From Pandoraea capi (GTDB lineage: Bacteria; Pseudomonadota; Gammaproteobacteria; Burkholderiales; Burkholderiaceae), in the NCBI RefSeq assembly GCF_902459735.1, contig NZ_CABPRV010000001.1, positions 62,001 through 126,000 of the forward strand: a stretch of DNA of 64,000 nucleotides, written 5' to 3'. The translations under genes were made by a program, and so were the position numbers. The notes beneath the pieces were generated by a model, which was not told where the DNA came from, searched no databases, and was given only the letters and a program-made list of their open reading frames with translations. Below are positions 63,397 through 64,000 of the stretch, piece by piece (position 1 is the first letter of the stretch; every line of letters begins with the position of its first letter).

Positions 63397-64000
63397 GCGA
63401 CGCTCCCGTACCCTCTCATTTGTGGCGCGACTGGCCGTATCCGCGCATCGTCTCGCATCGCGGCGGCGGCAAGCTCGCACCGGAGAACACGCTGGCGGCG
63501 TTCGAGATGGGCGCGTCGCTCGGCCTGCGCATGGTTGAATTCGACGCCAAACTCTCCGCAGACAACGTCGTCTTTCTGTTGCATGACGATACCGTCGACC
63601 GCACCAGCAATGGTCATGGCGCCGCGGCGCAAATGACCTACGCCGAGATCGAGACGCTCGATGCCGGTAGCTGGTTCGGCGCTGACGGCCGTTTTGCGGG
63701 CCAGGTAATGCCGACACTGGCGCAGGTGGCCGAACGCTGCCTCGCGCTGGGTCTGGCGGCGAACGTCGAAATCAAGCCGTGCCCGGGGCGCGAAGCCGAA
63801 ACGGGCAAGCGGGTGGCCGAGGCGGTCAGAACGCTGTGGGCCGGTCAGGCGCAGCCCCCGCTGCTCTCGTCGTTCTCCTACGAGGCGCTCGAAGCGGCCG
63901 CTGCTGCCGTGCCGGAGTTGCCGCGCGGCATGCTGTACGAGGCGGTGCCGGCTCACTGGCGGGACGATGCCCGCAAGCTCGGCACGGTCACGCTGCATGC
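63393..64000 (+). CDS. ugpQ: UgpQ, glycerophosphodiester phosphodiesterase, partial
   Basis: The frame runs off the right edge after about 202 residues. [51 protein letters not shown] and [11 protein letters not shown] carry the GDPD catalytic His, Glu and metal ligands. It splits glycerophosphodiesters into glycerol-3-phosphate and alcohols. It is coupled to ugpC by an ATGA overlap. Confidence 0.95.
   Translation, partial: MSDAPVPSHLWRDWPYPRIVSHRGGGKLAPENTLAAFEMGASLGLRMVEFDAKLSADNVVFLLHDDTVDRTSNGHGAAAQMTYAEIETLDAGSWFGADGRFAGQVMPTLAQVAERCLALGLAANVEIKPCPGREAETGKRVAEAVRTLWAGQAQPPLLSSFSYEALEAAAAAVPELPRGMLYEAVPAHWRDDARKLGTVTLH

Overview
The window is a chromosomal stretch of a high-GC beta-proteobacterium, most likely Burkholderiaceae (Pandoraea-like). 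This placement is an inference from the Burkholderia-type trimeric porin, the hemF-nadD-rsfS-rlmH order, the aerobic cobalamin pathway and the strong GC3 bias. I see no prophage, insertion sequence, CRISPR array or rRNA operon. One tRNA (Arg, UCU) is present.

Region 1 (1-16015) is a cobalamin (B12) locus. cobG(partial)-cobH-cobI-cobJ read rightward. They converge on a leftward operon cobW-cobN-chlI/chlD-nicoT that is headed by a B12 riboswitch (about 11548-11802). To its right, cobA-cobO-cobB-bluB read rightward. Two enzymes are fusions: CobJ carries N-terminal CbiG-like domains, and CobA carries a C-terminal CobE/CbiG_C domain. The chelatase AAA+ and VWA parts lie in two overlapping frames joined at a seven-A slippery run (minus strand, 5325 to 5319). 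The VWA frame has no ATG before its metal-binding motif. This looks like a programmed -1 frameshift producing both the small (ChlI-like, about 364 aa) and medium (ChlD-like, about 600 aa) cobaltochelatase subunits from one gene.

Region 2 (16.2-26.1 kb) is accessory. It holds a hydrolase pair of lower GC, a carboxymuconolactone-decarboxylase-family gene, a LysR regulator, an ECF41-type sigma factor with a fused SnoaL-like domain, and an AraC regulator divergent from a NodT-EmrA-EmrB tripartite drug efflux operon. A TGTCACA-N16-CGTC element, matching the ECF41 target promoter, sits just before the LysR gene. The tRNA closes the region.

Region 3 (26.2-31.0 kb) holds ornithine aminotransferase, an SMR transporter, an AlaC-like aminotransferase, an AraC regulator and an alpha/beta hydrolase.

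Region 4 (31.1-41.8 kb) looks like an uncharacterised organic-acid or acyl-CoA catabolic island. A leftward operon encodes thiolase, acyl-CoA ligase and two PPC/DUF296 proteins. A rightward TRAP transporter plus SDR is followed by a LysR regulator and a sigma-54 activator without a sensor domain. Between the two operons lie three TGCGACA-N2-TGTCGCA inverted repeats and, about 170-250 bp downstream of them, a sigma-54 (-24/-12) promoter facing the TRAP genes.

Region 5 (41.8-64.0 kb) is mostly housekeeping: porin, a class I amidotransferase with a long disordered N-terminus, quinone oxidoreductase, methylglyoxal synthase, an SDR, upp, a DMT exporter, a HerA-like ATPase, yebC-purD, mscS, hemF-nadD-rsfS-rlmH, and the glycerol-3-phosphate uptake operon ugpB-A-E-C-Q. 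ugpQ runs off the right end.
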